Positions 17,095 through 25,722 are shown, numbered from the stretch's first letter. The stretch: 33,972 bases of DNA from Rheinheimera nanhaiensis E407-8 (GCF_000296695.1 NZ_BAFK01000031.1:1-33972); one strand, 5' to 3'. The notes: generated from the sequence alone by a model not told the origin. Program-made: numbers and translations.

Positions 17095-18903
17095 ATGACA
17101 AAAGCCAAAACCATGATGCCGCTATCTGTGTCACGGCGCCGGTTTGTGCAGGGGCTGGCGGTGGGCGGCGTGCTGGCCACTTTTCCGCATATCGTCAGGG
17201 CGGGTAGCGCCTTTAAAGATAATGCCTTTACCGGCTATGCCACTGAGCTCAGCGGTAACGTGATTGATTTAACCATCGGCGAAGCGCTGGTAAATTTTAC
17301 CGGCATGGTTAGCAAAGCCACCACCATCAACGGCTCGATTCCGGCACCGACGTTACGGTTGCGAGAAGGCGATGACGTGACCATACGGGTAACCAATACC
17401 TTATCTGTGCCGAGCTCAATTCACTGGCACGGTATCATTCTGCCGTACCAGATGGACGGCGTACCCGGCATGAGCTTCAGAGGCATTATGCCCGGTGAAA
17501 CCTTTGTCTATCGTTTTACGCTAAAGCAAAGCGGTACTTACTGGTATCACTCGCACAGTGGCTTTCAGGAAATGACCGGCATGTATGGCGCGCTGATCAT
17601 TGAGCCAAAAGAGCAGGATATTATCCAAGCTGACCGCGAATATGTGGTGCAACTATCTGACTGGACCGATGAAGATCCACACACTGTGTTTCGCAAATTA
17701 AAAGTACAAAGTGATTTGTATAATTTTAATCAGCCAACGGTGCAGGACATGCTGCGCGATATCACTGACAGAGGGCTGGACGCGGCACTGGCGAAACGCC
17801 AGATGTGGCAGCAAATGCGGATGAACCCCACCGATTTGGCGGATATCTCCGCGGCCACTTTTACGTATTTAATGAATGGCAGTTCGCCGCTGGCAAACTG
17901 GCACGGCTTATTTAAGCGCGGTGAGCGTGTGCGGCTGCGTTTTATCAATGGCTCCAGCAACAGCTTTTTTGATGTGCGTATTCCCGAGCTGAAAATGACT
18001 GTGGTGCAGGCTGACGGCCAGAATGTGCACCCGGTAACGGTGGATGAGTTCCGCTTTGGCCCGGGCGAAACCTATGATGTTGTCGTATCGCCGCAAGCGG
18101 ATGCCTACACCATTTTTGCCCAGAGTATGGACCGCAGTGGCTATGCCCGCGGTACCCTGGCCGTGGCTGAGGGCTTGCATGCGCCTGTGCCGGCGCTGGA
18201 TCCGGTGGAATGGCTGACGATGGCTGACATGATGGGCAATATGAACCATGGCAATACCGGCGGTCATAGCGGTATGGCTCACGATGCTGCAGATCACAGC
18301 AGTATGGATCATAGCCAGCATGGTGCTATGGCTATCGATCACAGTCAGCATGGCCCGGCGGTGCCTTATGCCAAAGCCAGTTCAACTGTGCGTCATGCCA
18401 GCACCGAGTATGGCCCGTCGGTGGATATGCGGGTGGATATGCCAAGAACCAACCTGGACGATCCGGGCATTGGTTTGCGCAATACCGGGCGGCGCGCGCT
18501 GACCCTGGCCGATTTACATTCGCTGGACGGTATTATTGAGCCGGGCGGTCCGGAGGCGGAAATTGAGCTGCATCTGACCGGCAATATGGAGCGCTACACC
18601 TGGTCATTCGATGGCTTAGAGTTCAGTAAAAGCACACCGGTGCATATGAAGCACAATCAGCGTATCCGGGTGATCTTGCAAAACGACACCATGATGACCC
18701 ACCCGATGCATTTGCACGGTATGTGGAGTGATCTGGAAAGTGACAGCGGTGCCGTACAGGTACGCCGCCATACCATTCCGGTGCAACCGGCGCAGCGCAT
18801 CAGCTTTTTAACCACGCCGCATGATGTCGGGCGCTGGGCCTGGCATTGTCATTTATTGTTCCATATGGATGCGGGTATGTTCAGAGAAGTGGTGGTGTCA
18901 TGA
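17095..18903 (+). CDS. copA: Copper-resistance multicopper oxidase CopA (PcoA type)
   Basis: The start is ATG 17095 with GGAGG at 17084-17088; an in-frame ATG at 17077 lies upstream of that ribosome site. The 602-residue precursor opens with a twin-arginine signal (SRRRFVQGLAVGG, then a cleavage region near VRAG), so it folds with copper in the cytoplasm before export. Copper-ligand motifs are HWHG 110-113, HSHSG 152-156, HPMHLHG 536-542 and HCHLLFH 584-590 with a following Met. A Met/His-rich stretch (about 380-425, repeats like DHSQHG and MDHS) can bind extra copper. The enzyme oxidises periplasmic Cu(I) to less toxic Cu(II) and sequesters metal. It heads the copABCD operon and overlaps copB by ATGA. 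It is unrelated to the CopA P-type ATPase further right. Confidence 0.95.
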   Translation: MTKAKTMMPLSVSRRRFVQGLAVGGVLATFPHIVRAGSAFKDNAFTGYATELSGNVIDLTIGEALVNFTGMVSKATTINGSIPAPTLRLREGDDVTIRVTNTLSVPSSIHWHGIILPYQMDGVPGMSFRGIMPGETFVYRFTLKQSGTYWYHSHSGFQEMTGMYGALIIEPKEQDIIQADREYVVQLSDWTDEDPHTVFRKLKVQSDLYNFNQPTVQDMLRDITDRGLDAALAKRQMWQQMRMNPTDLADISAATFTYLMNGSSPLANWHGLFKRGERVRLRFINGSSNSFFDVRIPELKMTVVQADGQNVHPVTVDEFRFGPGETYDVVVSPQADAYTIFAQSMDRSGYARGTLAVAEGLHAPVPALDPVEWLTMADMMGNMNHGNTGGHSGMAHDAADHSSMDHSQHGAMAIDHSQHGPAVPYAKASSTVRHASTEYGPSVDMRVDMPRTNLDDPGIGLRNTGRRALTLADLHSLDGIIEPGGPEAEIELHLTGNMERYTWSFDGLEFSKSTPVHMKHNQRIRVILQNDTMMTHPMHLHGMWSDLESDSGAVQVRRHTIPVQPAQRISFLTTPHDVGRWAWHCHLLFHMDAGMFREVVVS

Positions 18904-20075
18904 AAACAGCCAACGTAACGCTAACCTTGTCGCTGCTGGCGCTGGCCTGTACTGTGGCGCTCAGCCCTGGCGTGGCAGCGCAGAACGCCACTGAGAAACC
19001 GCCGGTACCAACGCACAGTGGCATGGACCACAGCAAAATGGACCACGGCAAAATGGATCATAGCAAGATGAACCACGCTGAGCAGGCGGTTGACCATAGC
19101 CAGACGAACCCTAGTGACATGGATCACAGTCAGATGGATCATAGCGGCATGGACCACAGTAAAATGGGCCACGCTGAGCAGGCCGTAGACCATAGCCAGA
19201 TGGACCACAGCGAAGTGGACCATAGCAAAATGGATCATACCGAGATGAACCATAGTGAAATGACCCATGCTGAGCAGGCCGTGGATCACAGCAGTATGGA
19301 TCACAGCACGATGAACCATGCCGATATGCAGATGCAAGGTGGTAAGGCGCCGGCTAATGCCCGCGATCCACATGCCTACTCCAACGGCTACACCCTGACT
19401 GACGGGCCCTATGGCATGGCCGATTCACGCCATTTAAAGCACGGCGTTGAACATCCACAGTGGTCCGTGCTGGGCGATCGGCTGGAATACAATGCCGACA
19501 GTGAAGCTGGCGAACTGGAGCTGCAAGCCTGGTATGGTACGACCTATGATCGGTTGGTGCTGAAAACCGAAGCTGAAGTCAGTGACGGCAAGCTGGAAGA
19601 GAGCAGCACCGAGCTGTTATGGAGCCACGCGATAGCAGCCTATTGGGATGGTCAGCTTGGGCTGCGCCTGGATCAGGTTGCCGATGGCACCAACCGGCAG
19701 TGGTTAGCATTGGGTGTGCAGGGTTTGGCGCCGTACTGGTTTGAAGTGGATGTCACGGCTTATCTGGGCACTGGTGGTCGCACCGCGTTAAGTGCCGAAG
19801 CGGAATATGAGCTGCTGTTAACGCAGCGCCTGATCCTGCAGGCCCGGGCGGAGCTGACAGCCTATGGCAAAGACGATGAGGTCAATCAGCTGGGTAAAGG
19901 CCTGTCTTCACTGGGGGCAGGGCTTCGGCTGCGCTATGAATTCTCCCGCCAGTTCGCACCCTATGTCGGGGTAGAGTGGCATAACAAATATGGTAACACG
20001 GCAGATTTTGCCCGCCTGCAGGATGCATCGACAGCAGAAACATCCTGGGTTGCCGGTGTGCGTTTCTGGTTTTAA
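18900..20075 (+). CDS. copB: Copper-resistance outer-membrane protein CopB
   Basis: The start is ATG 18900, which overlaps the copA stop in ATGA; an in-frame upstream codon at 18846 lies deep inside copA. The 391-residue product has a signal peptide (about 1-28, ending VAAQ) and a long His/Met-rich segment (about 38-148). That segment is built of MDHS-like units arranged in a 32-residue higher-order repeat marked by HAEQAVDHS three times. A CopB/PcoB beta-barrel domain follows (from about 160, with DGPYGMADSRHLKHGVEHP) and ends in Phe. CopB binds copper in the outer membrane and is usually co-operonic with CopA. The repeat region is longer than in minimal CopB proteins and could vary in length between strains. 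Confidence 0.93.
   Translation: MKTANVTLTLSLLALACTVALSPGVAAQNATEKPPVPTHSGMDHSKMDHGKMDHSKMNHAEQAVDHSQTNPSDMDHSQMDHSGMDHSKMGHAEQAVDHSQMDHSEVDHSKMDHTEMNHSEMTHAEQAVDHSSMDHSTMNHADMQMQGGKAPANARDPHAYSNGYTLTDGPYGMADSRHLKHGVEHPQWSVLGDRLEYNADSEAGELELQAWYGTTYDRLVLKTEAEVSDGKLEESSTELLWSHAIAAYWDGQLGLRLDQVADGTNRQWLALGVQGLAPYWFEVDVTAYLGTGGRTALSAEAEYELLLTQRLILQARAELTAYGKDDEVNQLGKGLSSLGAGLRLRYEFSRQFAPYVGVEWHNKYGNTADFARLQDASTAETSWVAGVRFWF
19026..19361 (+). repeat. 96-bp in-frame tandem repeat encoding Met/His copper-binding units
   Basis: The marker CACGCTGAGCAGG (or CATGCTGAGCAGG) recurs at 19074, 19170 and 19266, exactly 96 bases apart, which is 32 codons. Between the markers are GACCACAGC-AAAATG-like 12-base units encoding M-D-H-S. 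The copies have drifted at synonymous positions, so the array is not brand new. Edges are approximate. Confidence 0.8.
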
Positions 20076-20108
20076 TAGATCAGGGTTTTAATAAATAAGG
20101 TGATCAAC

Positions 20109-20504
20109 ATGAAAAAATTAATCCCGCTGCTTACTCTGCTCTGTTTGGCGTTTGCCGGGCCTGTGCTGGCGCATGTTAAACAAAGCGGCTCGGTGCCGGC
20201 GGATAACGCCATGCTAATGCAGGCACCGGATGTACTCAGTATCAGCTTTAGTGGCCCGATCCGGCTGACGAAAGTCACGCTGTTGCACGATAACGGTAAC
20301 ACTGTCGATTTTGGCTTTACGCCCACCGCTGTCGCCACGCAGTTTAGCTGGCCGTTGCCAGTGCTGGAGATCGGTAGTTATCAGGTTAACTGGGTAGGTT
20401 TGGGCGAAGACGGTCATAAAATGAAAGGTGATTTCAGTTTTATGCTCCACGCCGGCGCTGACGCCGGGGTGAAAGCTGATAGCGCGCACGCGCATCAGCA
20501 CTAG
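20109..20504 (+). CDS. copC: Periplasmic copper-binding protein CopC
   Basis: This 131-residue protein uses ATG 20109 with AAGG at 20097-20100; a GTG three codons earlier is less likely. The signal peptide ends GPVLA and the mature chain starts with His (HVKQSGSVPADN). In CopC proteins that N-terminal histidine is a Cu(II) ligand, together with the Asp/His in the late DGHKMKGDF motif, also present here. The fold is the small beta-sandwich of the CopC family. A His-rich tail (AHAHQH) may add metal binding. It follows copB by 33 bases and precedes copD, its usual inner-membrane partner. Confidence 0.95.
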   Translation: MKKLIPLLTLLCLAFAGPVLAHVKQSGSVPADNAMLMQAPDVLSISFSGPIRLTKVTLLHDNGNTVDFGFTPTAVATQFSWPLPVLEIGSYQVNWVGLGEDGHKMKGDFSFMLHAGADAGVKADSAHAHQH

Positions 20505-20521
20505 ATGGCTTGAGATTGGCG

Positions 20522-21415
20522 ATGTTTAGCGATACCTGGGTATTAGCCTTATTCGCCCACAAGCTGCTGAGTTATTTAGCGGTTAGCGGCAGTATTGGTG
20601 CGGCGTTTTTGCTGCAGTTGCCGGCGCTGGCTCAGCCACAGTCTGATAGCCTTGCCTTTCGGCTGTGGTTAAAACGCCTTGTACTGGGGTGGTCGGCCGC
20701 AGGTATGGTGCTGGCGTTACTGTATCTGCCGCTGCAGGCTGGTGCGCTGGCCGAAACAGGCGTAGCTGGCATGGCCGACAGGCTGATGCTACAGATGGTT
20801 TGGCAATCGGCAATGCGCACCCAGCTGCTTTTATGGTTATGCGGTTATGCAGCGCTGTGGCTTTGGGCCCGGCGCGTTAAACACAGCGGCAAAGCGGTAG
20901 TGAGCATTGCGGTAGTTAGCCTGGCCGCGTTATTGCTGGCCGCCAGTTTCAGCCAAACCGGCCATGTTGCCAGTTTGGCAGGCCTGTGGCCACTGTTACT
21001 GACGCTGCATGTGCTGGCAATTTCGGCCTGGGTAGGCGCGTTGCTGCCGCTATGGCAAAGCTGTTATCGCTTAGCACCAGACAGGCTGCAGGCGCTGATG
21101 CAGCAGTTTGGCCAGGTTGCGCTCTATCTGCTGGTATTGCTGATCAGCTGTGGCGTGCTGATCTTACTGCAACTGCTTGACTCGCCCAGTGCGTTGTTTG
21201 TCAGCGACTATGGCCGTTTAATGTTGTTTAAGCTGATGTTGGTCGCGGCCATGTTACTGCTGGCCGCCTGGCATAAATTTAATCTGGTGAAAGCGTTGGC
21301 GCAGCATCAGAACAGCCGGTTGCTGGCAAGATCTATTTTTATCGAAATGCTGTTGGCGTTATTGGTACTGGTAACCTGCAGCAGCTTTACCACTGTAGTT
21401 GGCTTAGCAAGATAA
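20522..21415 (+). CDS. copD: Inner-membrane copper protein CopD
   Basis: This 297-residue protein from ATG 20522 is almost entirely membrane-spanning, with about eight hydrophobic helices. Examples are LLSYLAVSGSIGAAFLLQLP near the start, AAGMVLALLYLPL, and LLALLVLVTCSSFTTVVGLA at the end. Family features include histidines near helix ends (FAHKLLSY, SQTGHVA, LLTLHVLAISAWVGALLPLW). CopD is thought to take up or transfer copper across the inner membrane with CopC. It begins 17 bases after copC; a TTG at 20510 is an alternative start. The closing GFTTVVG-like end is common to CopD and YebZ proteins. Confidence 0.9.
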   Translation: MFSDTWVLALFAHKLLSYLAVSGSIGAAFLLQLPALAQPQSDSLAFRLWLKRLVLGWSAAGMVLALLYLPLQAGALAETGVAGMADRLMLQMVWQSAMRTQLLLWLCGYAALWLWARRVKHSGKAVVSIAVVSLAALLLAASFSQTGHVASLAGLWPLLLTLHVLAISAWVGALLPLWQSCYRLAPDRLQALMQQFGQVALYLLVLLISCGVLILLQLLDSPSALFVSDYGRLMLFKLMLVAAMLLLAAWHKFNLVKALAQHQNSRLLARSIFIEMLLALLVLVTCSSFTTVVGLAR

Positions 21416-21450
21416 GTCAGCTTTATCCAAATAATGACAACAGGATACCT

Positions 21451-21939
21451 ATGATATTAAGCAAAAAAATCCAAACCTTAGCTGTTATCACCTTAGGCAT
21501 GGCGTTGTTGTCATCCGCTGGTGCGCTGGCACATGGCAATGAAAAGCCTAACACCCCTGCCTTGTTTGTCGGCGAAAATACAGCGCCAGCGCAAGCGGTA
21601 AAAGCATTTCATCAGGCGTTACGATCTGGCGATGCCGCTGCTGCTCGCGCCATGCTGGCCGATGACGTGCTGATTGTCGAAGGCAACGGTGTTGAGCGCT
21701 CGGCTGATGAGTATGCCAGCCATCATATGCTGGCCGATATGAAGTTTATGGCGGCAGTGCAATCTGAAACGTTAGAGCATCAGACCAAGGTGCTGGGCAA
21801 GGTGGCCTATTCGGTTAGCCGTAGCCAACTGACTGGCGACTATAAAGGCAAGCCGGTTGACGTTATCAGTAAAGAAACGCTGGTGCTGGTAGATACAGGC
21901 GCCGGTTGGAAGATCGTGCATGTGCACTGGTCGCACTAA
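21451..21939 (+). CDS. Periplasmic SnoaL/DUF4440 (NTF2-like) protein
   Basis: This 162-residue protein has a signal peptide ending GALA/HGNEK near residue 28. The mature part is an NTF2-like cone fold: AVKAFHQALRSGDAAAARAM, LADDVLIVEGNGVERSADEY, then strands ending TLVLVDTGAGWKIVHVHWSH. DUF4440/SnoaL proteins can be enzymes or ligand binders, and no specific reaction can be assigned. Histidines are frequent (ASHHMLADM, HVHWSH) and could bind copper (inference). It lies between copD and a DUF411 lipoprotein gene, 35 and 20 bases away, so it is probably part of the same copper operon. The start is ATG 21451. Confidence 0.8.
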   Translation: MILSKKIQTLAVITLGMALLSSAGALAHGNEKPNTPALFVGENTAPAQAVKAFHQALRSGDAAAARAMLADDVLIVEGNGVERSADEYASHHMLADMKFMAAVQSETLEHQTKVLGKVAYSVSRSQLTGDYKGKPVDVISKETLVLVDTGAGWKIVHVHWSH

Positions 21940-21959
21940 GACAACAGCAGGAGATCACT

Positions 21960-22466
21960 ATGAAGCTAACTCTGGCAGCGGTTGTGTTGGTAGCTACTGC
22001 GTTACTGGCCGGCTGTAAAGACGCCGACCCGGCTAAACCGGAAACTACAGCTGTGCCCGACAGTGCAGCAGCACTAACCCTCACGGTATACAAAACGCCA
22101 AGCTGCGGTTGCTGTAAAAAGTGGGTATCGCACCTTGAACAGCAGGGAGTGGTTGCACACACGAAAAATTATGATGATTTAAGTGGCATTAAAGCCCGCT
22201 ACGGTATCTCACCACAGTATTATTCCTGTCACACCGCCGTATCGGAGCAGGGCTATGCTTTTGAAGGCCATATCCCTGCTAAATACATCCGGCAATTCCT
22301 CGCTGAGTCGCACCCGGATGCGATTGGCCTGAGTGTACCGGCGATGCCGCTCGGCTCACCGGGCATGGAGGTCGAAGACCGCTTTATGCCGTACGACATT
22401 CTGCTGCTAAACAAAGATGGCAGCGCCAGCGTCTACGCCCACATCAGCGATGCTGCCATGCAGTAA
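21960..22466 (+). CDS. DUF411 metal-binding lipoprotein
   Basis: Read from ATG 21960 with AGGAGA at 21949-21954; a longer in-frame start inside the previous gene is rejected. The 168-residue precursor has a lipobox LLAGC near residue 18, so the mature protein is a lipoprotein of the periplasm. The DUF411 domain is marked by KTPSCGCCKKW, a likely thiol metal site. SCHTAVSEQGYAFEGHIPA, with another Cys/His pair, follows, then IGLSVPAMPLGSPGMEV. DUF411 proteins occur in copper and silver resistance loci and are believed to bind or deliver metal, although the mechanism is not settled. It is the last gene of the copABCD-type operon here. Confidence 0.9.
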   Translation: MKLTLAAVVLVATALLAGCKDADPAKPETTAVPDSAAALTLTVYKTPSCGCCKKWVSHLEQQGVVAHTKNYDDLSGIKARYGISPQYYSCHTAVSEQGYAFEGHIPAKYIRQFLAESHPDAIGLSVPAMPLGSPGMEVEDRFMPYDILLLNKDGSASVYAHISDAAMQ

Positions 22467-22945
22467 GTAGTGTAGTGTCAATCCTTGCTGCTACGCGGTG
22501 CTGTAATGACAACTAAATCACTGTTTTAGCTAAATTAGTACTATGAGCAGTGCGGTCAGGCTTGCAACCTGCCGCACGGCTTACCACAGCGAAATGTTAG
22601 TCCGCCATTTTTGCTGACTTGCAGTTCATTTCAGCATTGCAACACGACGCTACTGACGCTGCCGGCGTTGCTGGGTAACCAATTTCTTCCAGTGCTGCCA
22701 GAATTTCTTCCTGCGTCTGTGAGCTGTTCACTGTGATTGGTGATATCCGCTTCGACAAGCGCATTTTTGTTTCAACTTTTTGTTACCGCATATAGTGATG
22801 CCGATGACCAAGCCGAAGGCGCAGGTATGAATATTGCCTCTTGACTGCCACCTTTATTCCGTATTAGCCAAATCATTGATCTGGATTAATGACTAAGCGG
22901 ACATATTGTATATACTTTCACAACGGCAACAAAGGGAGAGTTATC
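22467..22945. other. Intergenic region with hairpin and a gene remnant
   Basis: This 479-base gap separates the DUF411 gene from the DUF2933 gene. An imperfect hairpin, TGCGGTCAGG/CCTGCCGCA, at 22551-22575 (9-bp stem with one bulge) may end the cop operon, though no T-run follows. A minus-strand HMA remnant occupies 22597-22764. TATACT at 22911-22916 is a possible -10 for the next operon, without a clear -35. Confidence 0.5.
22597..22764 (-). pseudogene. Truncated HMA (copper chaperone-like) remnant
   Basis: A 55-codon minus-strand frame ends VNSSQTQEEILAALEEIGYP, then PAASVASCCNAEMNCKSAK. The first part is the second half of an HMA ferredoxin-like fold (V-x-V-N, then E-I-x-A-L-E-E-I-G-Y), as in CopZ or mercury-binding proteins. 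The N-terminal half with the metal-binding CxxC motif is missing, replaced by MRLSKRISPI. This is probably a decayed chaperone gene. A short functional Cys-rich peptide cannot be excluded, because the C-terminal CC...C cluster is intact. Confidence 0.5.
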
Positions 22946-23209
22946 ATGGCAATTAAAGCCGGAAACTGGAAAGGTTTGCATGGTCTAACGGTTGTTATTT
23001 TAGTTGTAGCCGCGCTTTATTTTTTGTTAGTTGAGCATGGTAGCCACCTTCTGCCCTATTTACCTTATCTGATTTTGTTGCTGTGTCCGCTGATGCATGT
23101 ATTTATGCATAAAGGGCATCATCAAGACCATACACATAGGGATGCAGAAGATGCTTATCGCCGTGGCGTAGAGGAAGGAAAAAAGCAGTCTGCACATTCT
23201 AAACAATAG
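22946..23209 (+). CDS. DUF2933 small membrane protein
   Basis: Start ATG 22946 with GGGAGAG at 22934-22940; an upstream in-frame codon at 22889 has no ribosome site. The 87-residue protein has a hydrophobic core, LTVVILVVAALYFLLVEHGSHLLPYLPYLILLLCPLMHVFMH (about 11-52), probably two short helices. A His-rich HKGHHQDHTHRD then leads into a charged tail. The H-LL-P-LL-CPLMH-FMH pattern is the DUF2933 family, seen beside copper and heavy-metal resistance genes. It lies 8 bases before the copper ATPase and likely binds metal at the membrane to assist it (inference). Confidence 0.85.
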   Translation: MAIKAGNWKGLHGLTVVILVVAALYFLLVEHGSHLLPYLPYLILLLCPLMHVFMHKGHHQDHTHRDAEDAYRRGVEEGKKQSAHSKQ

Positions 23210-23217
23210 GAAACGTA

Positions 23218-25722
23218 ATGAGCAGTGCAATGCAGCATAACAAAAGTTTGGCAAGGTTTACGGTGCCTGGCATGGGGTCGGATCACTGTGCCGGCATAGT
23301 GAAAACATCTTTAAATCGCTTGGGTGGTATCGGTGAAATTACCACTAATATTGCAGCGCATCGGGTCGAAGCTCACTATGACGCCAACGTGTTAACTTTG
23401 GCTCAGCTTCGCGGCGCCATTGAAAAAGCGGGATATGATGTTGCATCTGCCACAAACTTTGGTTCAGGGAAAAAAGTACAGTTGATTGTGCCTGGTATGG
23501 GCTCAGATCACTGTGCGGGAATTGTGCGCGAATCATTACAGCGGCTGCAAGGCATAGAGGACATAGAAACGAGTATTGCCAGCCACAAAGTATACGTAAC
23601 GGTGAATGATGGTGGGCCAGATGCTGAACAACTTAAACAAGCAGTAGAAAAGGCGGGATATGACGTGGTGCAGTTGTCCGCGGCTGATAATGATGAATCA
23701 GATCAGGACATCGAAATTGAGCAGGCTTATTTAACACAAGCCCACAAGCGATTGTGGATAGCCTCGGTTCCAACAACACTGATTATGCTGCTGATGGTGC
23801 CTCATATGTTCTGGCAACCCATCCCCGGCTACCTTGCAATTGTTGCAGTTCTGGCATTTCCAGTGGTATTTCTGTTTGGCGGTGCTGCAACTCACAAATC
23901 TACCTGGCGTTCACTGACCAATGGCACCTTTAATATGGACGTGTTGATCTCGCTTGGTAGCATTCCGCCTTACATCATTGGGTTGGCTGGCTTTTTTTAT
24001 TCGATGACTTCATTTATGGAAATGGCTGCCACCATCATGACCTTTCACTTGCTGGGACGTTTTCTGGAAGCCAAGGCGAAGGGTCGAGCCTCTCAGGCTA
24101 TCCGTAAGTTATTGACTATGGGAGCTAAAACCGCTCGCATTGAACGAGACGGCGCAGAGCTGGAGATACCGGTCAAGGAGTTAAAGCCTGGCGATGTGAT
24201 GCTGATCCGTCCTGGTGATAAGGTACCAACAGACGGTGAAGTACTGGATGGTGAGAGCCATCTGGACGAATCGATAGCCACTGGTGAATCAGTGCCGGTG
24301 TTTAAGGCCGCCGGCGACACCGTCATCGGGGCCACTATTAATAAAGAAGGTCGGTTGCGGGTAAAAGTCACCAAAGTGGGGGCCGATACTTTCTTATCTC
24401 AGGTTATTAAATTAGTGGAACAGGCTCAGGGTTCTCGGGTGCCCATTCAGGAATTTGCTGACCGTATGACTGGCCGCTTTGTTCCTATCGTGTTATTTAT
24501 TTCGCTCGGCAGCCTGATTGTTTGGCTATTGGCTGATGACAGCTTGCGGCCTATGCTGGAGTGGGGGGCCGGCTTTTTACCCTGGGTCGACCCAACTGCA
24601 AGCACAACAGTGTTGGCGATACTATCGGCCATTGCCGTGTTGGTTATTGCTTGCCCCTGTGCGTTAGGCTTGGCTACCCCGACGGCACTGATGGTGGGTT
24701 CAGGTATTGGTGCAGAGCGCGGCATTTTGATCCGATCCGGTGAAGCGATTCAAACCTTTAAAGACATTAAAGTGATAGTACTGGATAAAACCGGCACTAT
24801 TACCCGTGGTGAACCCAAACTGACTGAATTGACAACCGCTGACGGCGTGACCGAACAACAATTGCTGCAATGGGCCGCGACAGTAGAAAATGCGTCTGAG
24901 CACCCCATTGCCCGGGCTATTGTTGAGGGCGCACGCGAGCGCAATGTAACACCTGGCGAGGTGACTGAATTTCGCTCTACCGGTGCCCGTGGCGTTTCTG
25001 GCATGGTTGCGGGTGCGTTCGTGCTGATAGGTAACCGCAAATTGCTCGATGAAGAGGGCGTCACAGGCCTGCAAGCGCTGGATCAGGCATTAGATGAGCT
25101 GGAAGGGCGTGGCCGCACCGCTGTGCTGGTTGCGGTTGACGGTAAAGCCTGCGGTGTTGTCGCAGTGGCCGATACCATCAAACAGGAGTCAGTTGCTGCC
25201 ATTCGTGGCATGCATGAGCTGGGCCTGCATGTGGTGATGATCACTGGCGATAATGAGCGTGCGGCTCGCGCTGTGGCTAATGAGGTTGGTATCGATGAAG
25301 TGCAGGCGGGTGTGTTGCCCGCCGGCAAAGTCGATGCGGTGCGCGAACTTCAAAAAAAATATGGCAACTATGTGGCGATGGTGGGTGATGGCATTAATGA
25401 TGCCCCCGCGCTAAAACAAGCAAATGTCGGAATTGCTATTGGCGCAGGAGCTGATGTCGCCATCGAAGCGGCCGATGTAACCCTGGTGCGGGGCGAGCTA
25501 ACTGGCGTGGTTGATGCGATGCATCTATCAAAGGCGACCTTTAATAAGATTGTGCAAAACCTGATTTGGGCCAGTGCCTATAACATTGCAGCTATCCCGA
25601 TTGCTGCGATTGGTTTACTACACCCAATGATTGGGGTCGTGGCAATGACCGCCAGTTCATTATCAGTAATTGGTAATTCATTACTGCTAAAACAGCAATT
25701 TAAACGAAAAATAATGTCTTGA
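23218..25722 (+). CDS. copA: Cu(I)-exporting P1B-type ATPase with two variant HMA domains
   Basis: This 834-residue pump carries two N-terminal HMA domains (about 12-76 and 87-152), a P1B transmembrane core, actuator loop TGES (355-358), ion-path CPC (479-481), phosphorylated Asp in DKTGT (523-527), the HP signature SEHPIARAI and hinge GDGINDAPAL. The helix-7/8 motifs YNIAAIPIAAIG and MTASSLSVIGNS mark a Cu(I)/Ag(I) exporter (CopA/SilP group). Both HMA domains read GMGSDHC (C24 and C99) instead of GMxCxxC, so each keeps only the second cysteine, with a neighbouring His. The pump moves Cu(I) from cytoplasm to periplasm, where the CopA oxidase and CusCBA act. It follows the DUF2933 gene closely. 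It differs from the multicopper oxidase also called CopA. Confidence 0.95.
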   Translation: MSSAMQHNKSLARFTVPGMGSDHCAGIVKTSLNRLGGIGEITTNIAAHRVEAHYDANVLTLAQLRGAIEKAGYDVASATNFGSGKKVQLIVPGMGSDHCAGIVRESLQRLQGIEDIETSIASHKVYVTVNDGGPDAEQLKQAVEKAGYDVVQLSAADNDESDQDIEIEQAYLTQAHKRLWIASVPTTLIMLLMVPHMFWQPIPGYLAIVAVLAFPVVFLFGGAATHKSTWRSLTNGTFNMDVLISLGSIPPYIIGLAGFFYSMTSFMEMAATIMTFHLLGRFLEAKAKGRASQAIRKLLTMGAKTARIERDGAELEIPVKELKPGDVMLIRPGDKVPTDGEVLDGESHLDESIATGESVPVFKAAGDTVIGATINKEGRLRVKVTKVGADTFLSQVIKLVEQAQGSRVPIQEFADRMTGRFVPIVLFISLGSLIVWLLADDSLRPMLEWGAGFLPWVDPTASTTVLAILSAIAVLVIACPCALGLATPTALMVGSGIGAERGILIRSGEAIQTFKDIKVIVLDKTGTITRGEPKLTELTTADGVTEQQLLQWAATVENASEHPIARAIVEGARERNVTPGEVTEFRSTGARGVSGMVAGAFVLIGNRKLLDEEGVTGLQALDQALDELEGRGRTAVLVAVDGKACGVVAVADTIKQESVAAIRGMHELGLHVVMITGDNERAARAVANEVGIDEVQAGVLPAGKVDAVRELQKKYGNYVAMVGDGINDAPALKQANVGIAIGAGADVAIEAADVTLVRGELTGVVDAMHLSKATFNKIVQNLIWASAYNIAAIPIAAIGLLHPMIGVVAMTASSLSVIGNSLLLKQQFKRKIMS

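Noticed and set aside
17908..18351. Minus-strand frame opposite the copA oxidase
   Set aside because: It is antisense to the Met/His-rich part of a certain gene; low-complexity composition explains the openness.
18921..19373. Long His-rich minus-strand frame opposite copB
   Set aside because: It is the antisense shadow of the MDHS repeats; period-12 DNA keeps the reverse frame open. No ribosome site or independent support.
22551..22575. Terminator after the DUF411 gene
   Set aside because: The stem is bulged and no T-run follows, so it is mentioned only inside the intergenic entry.
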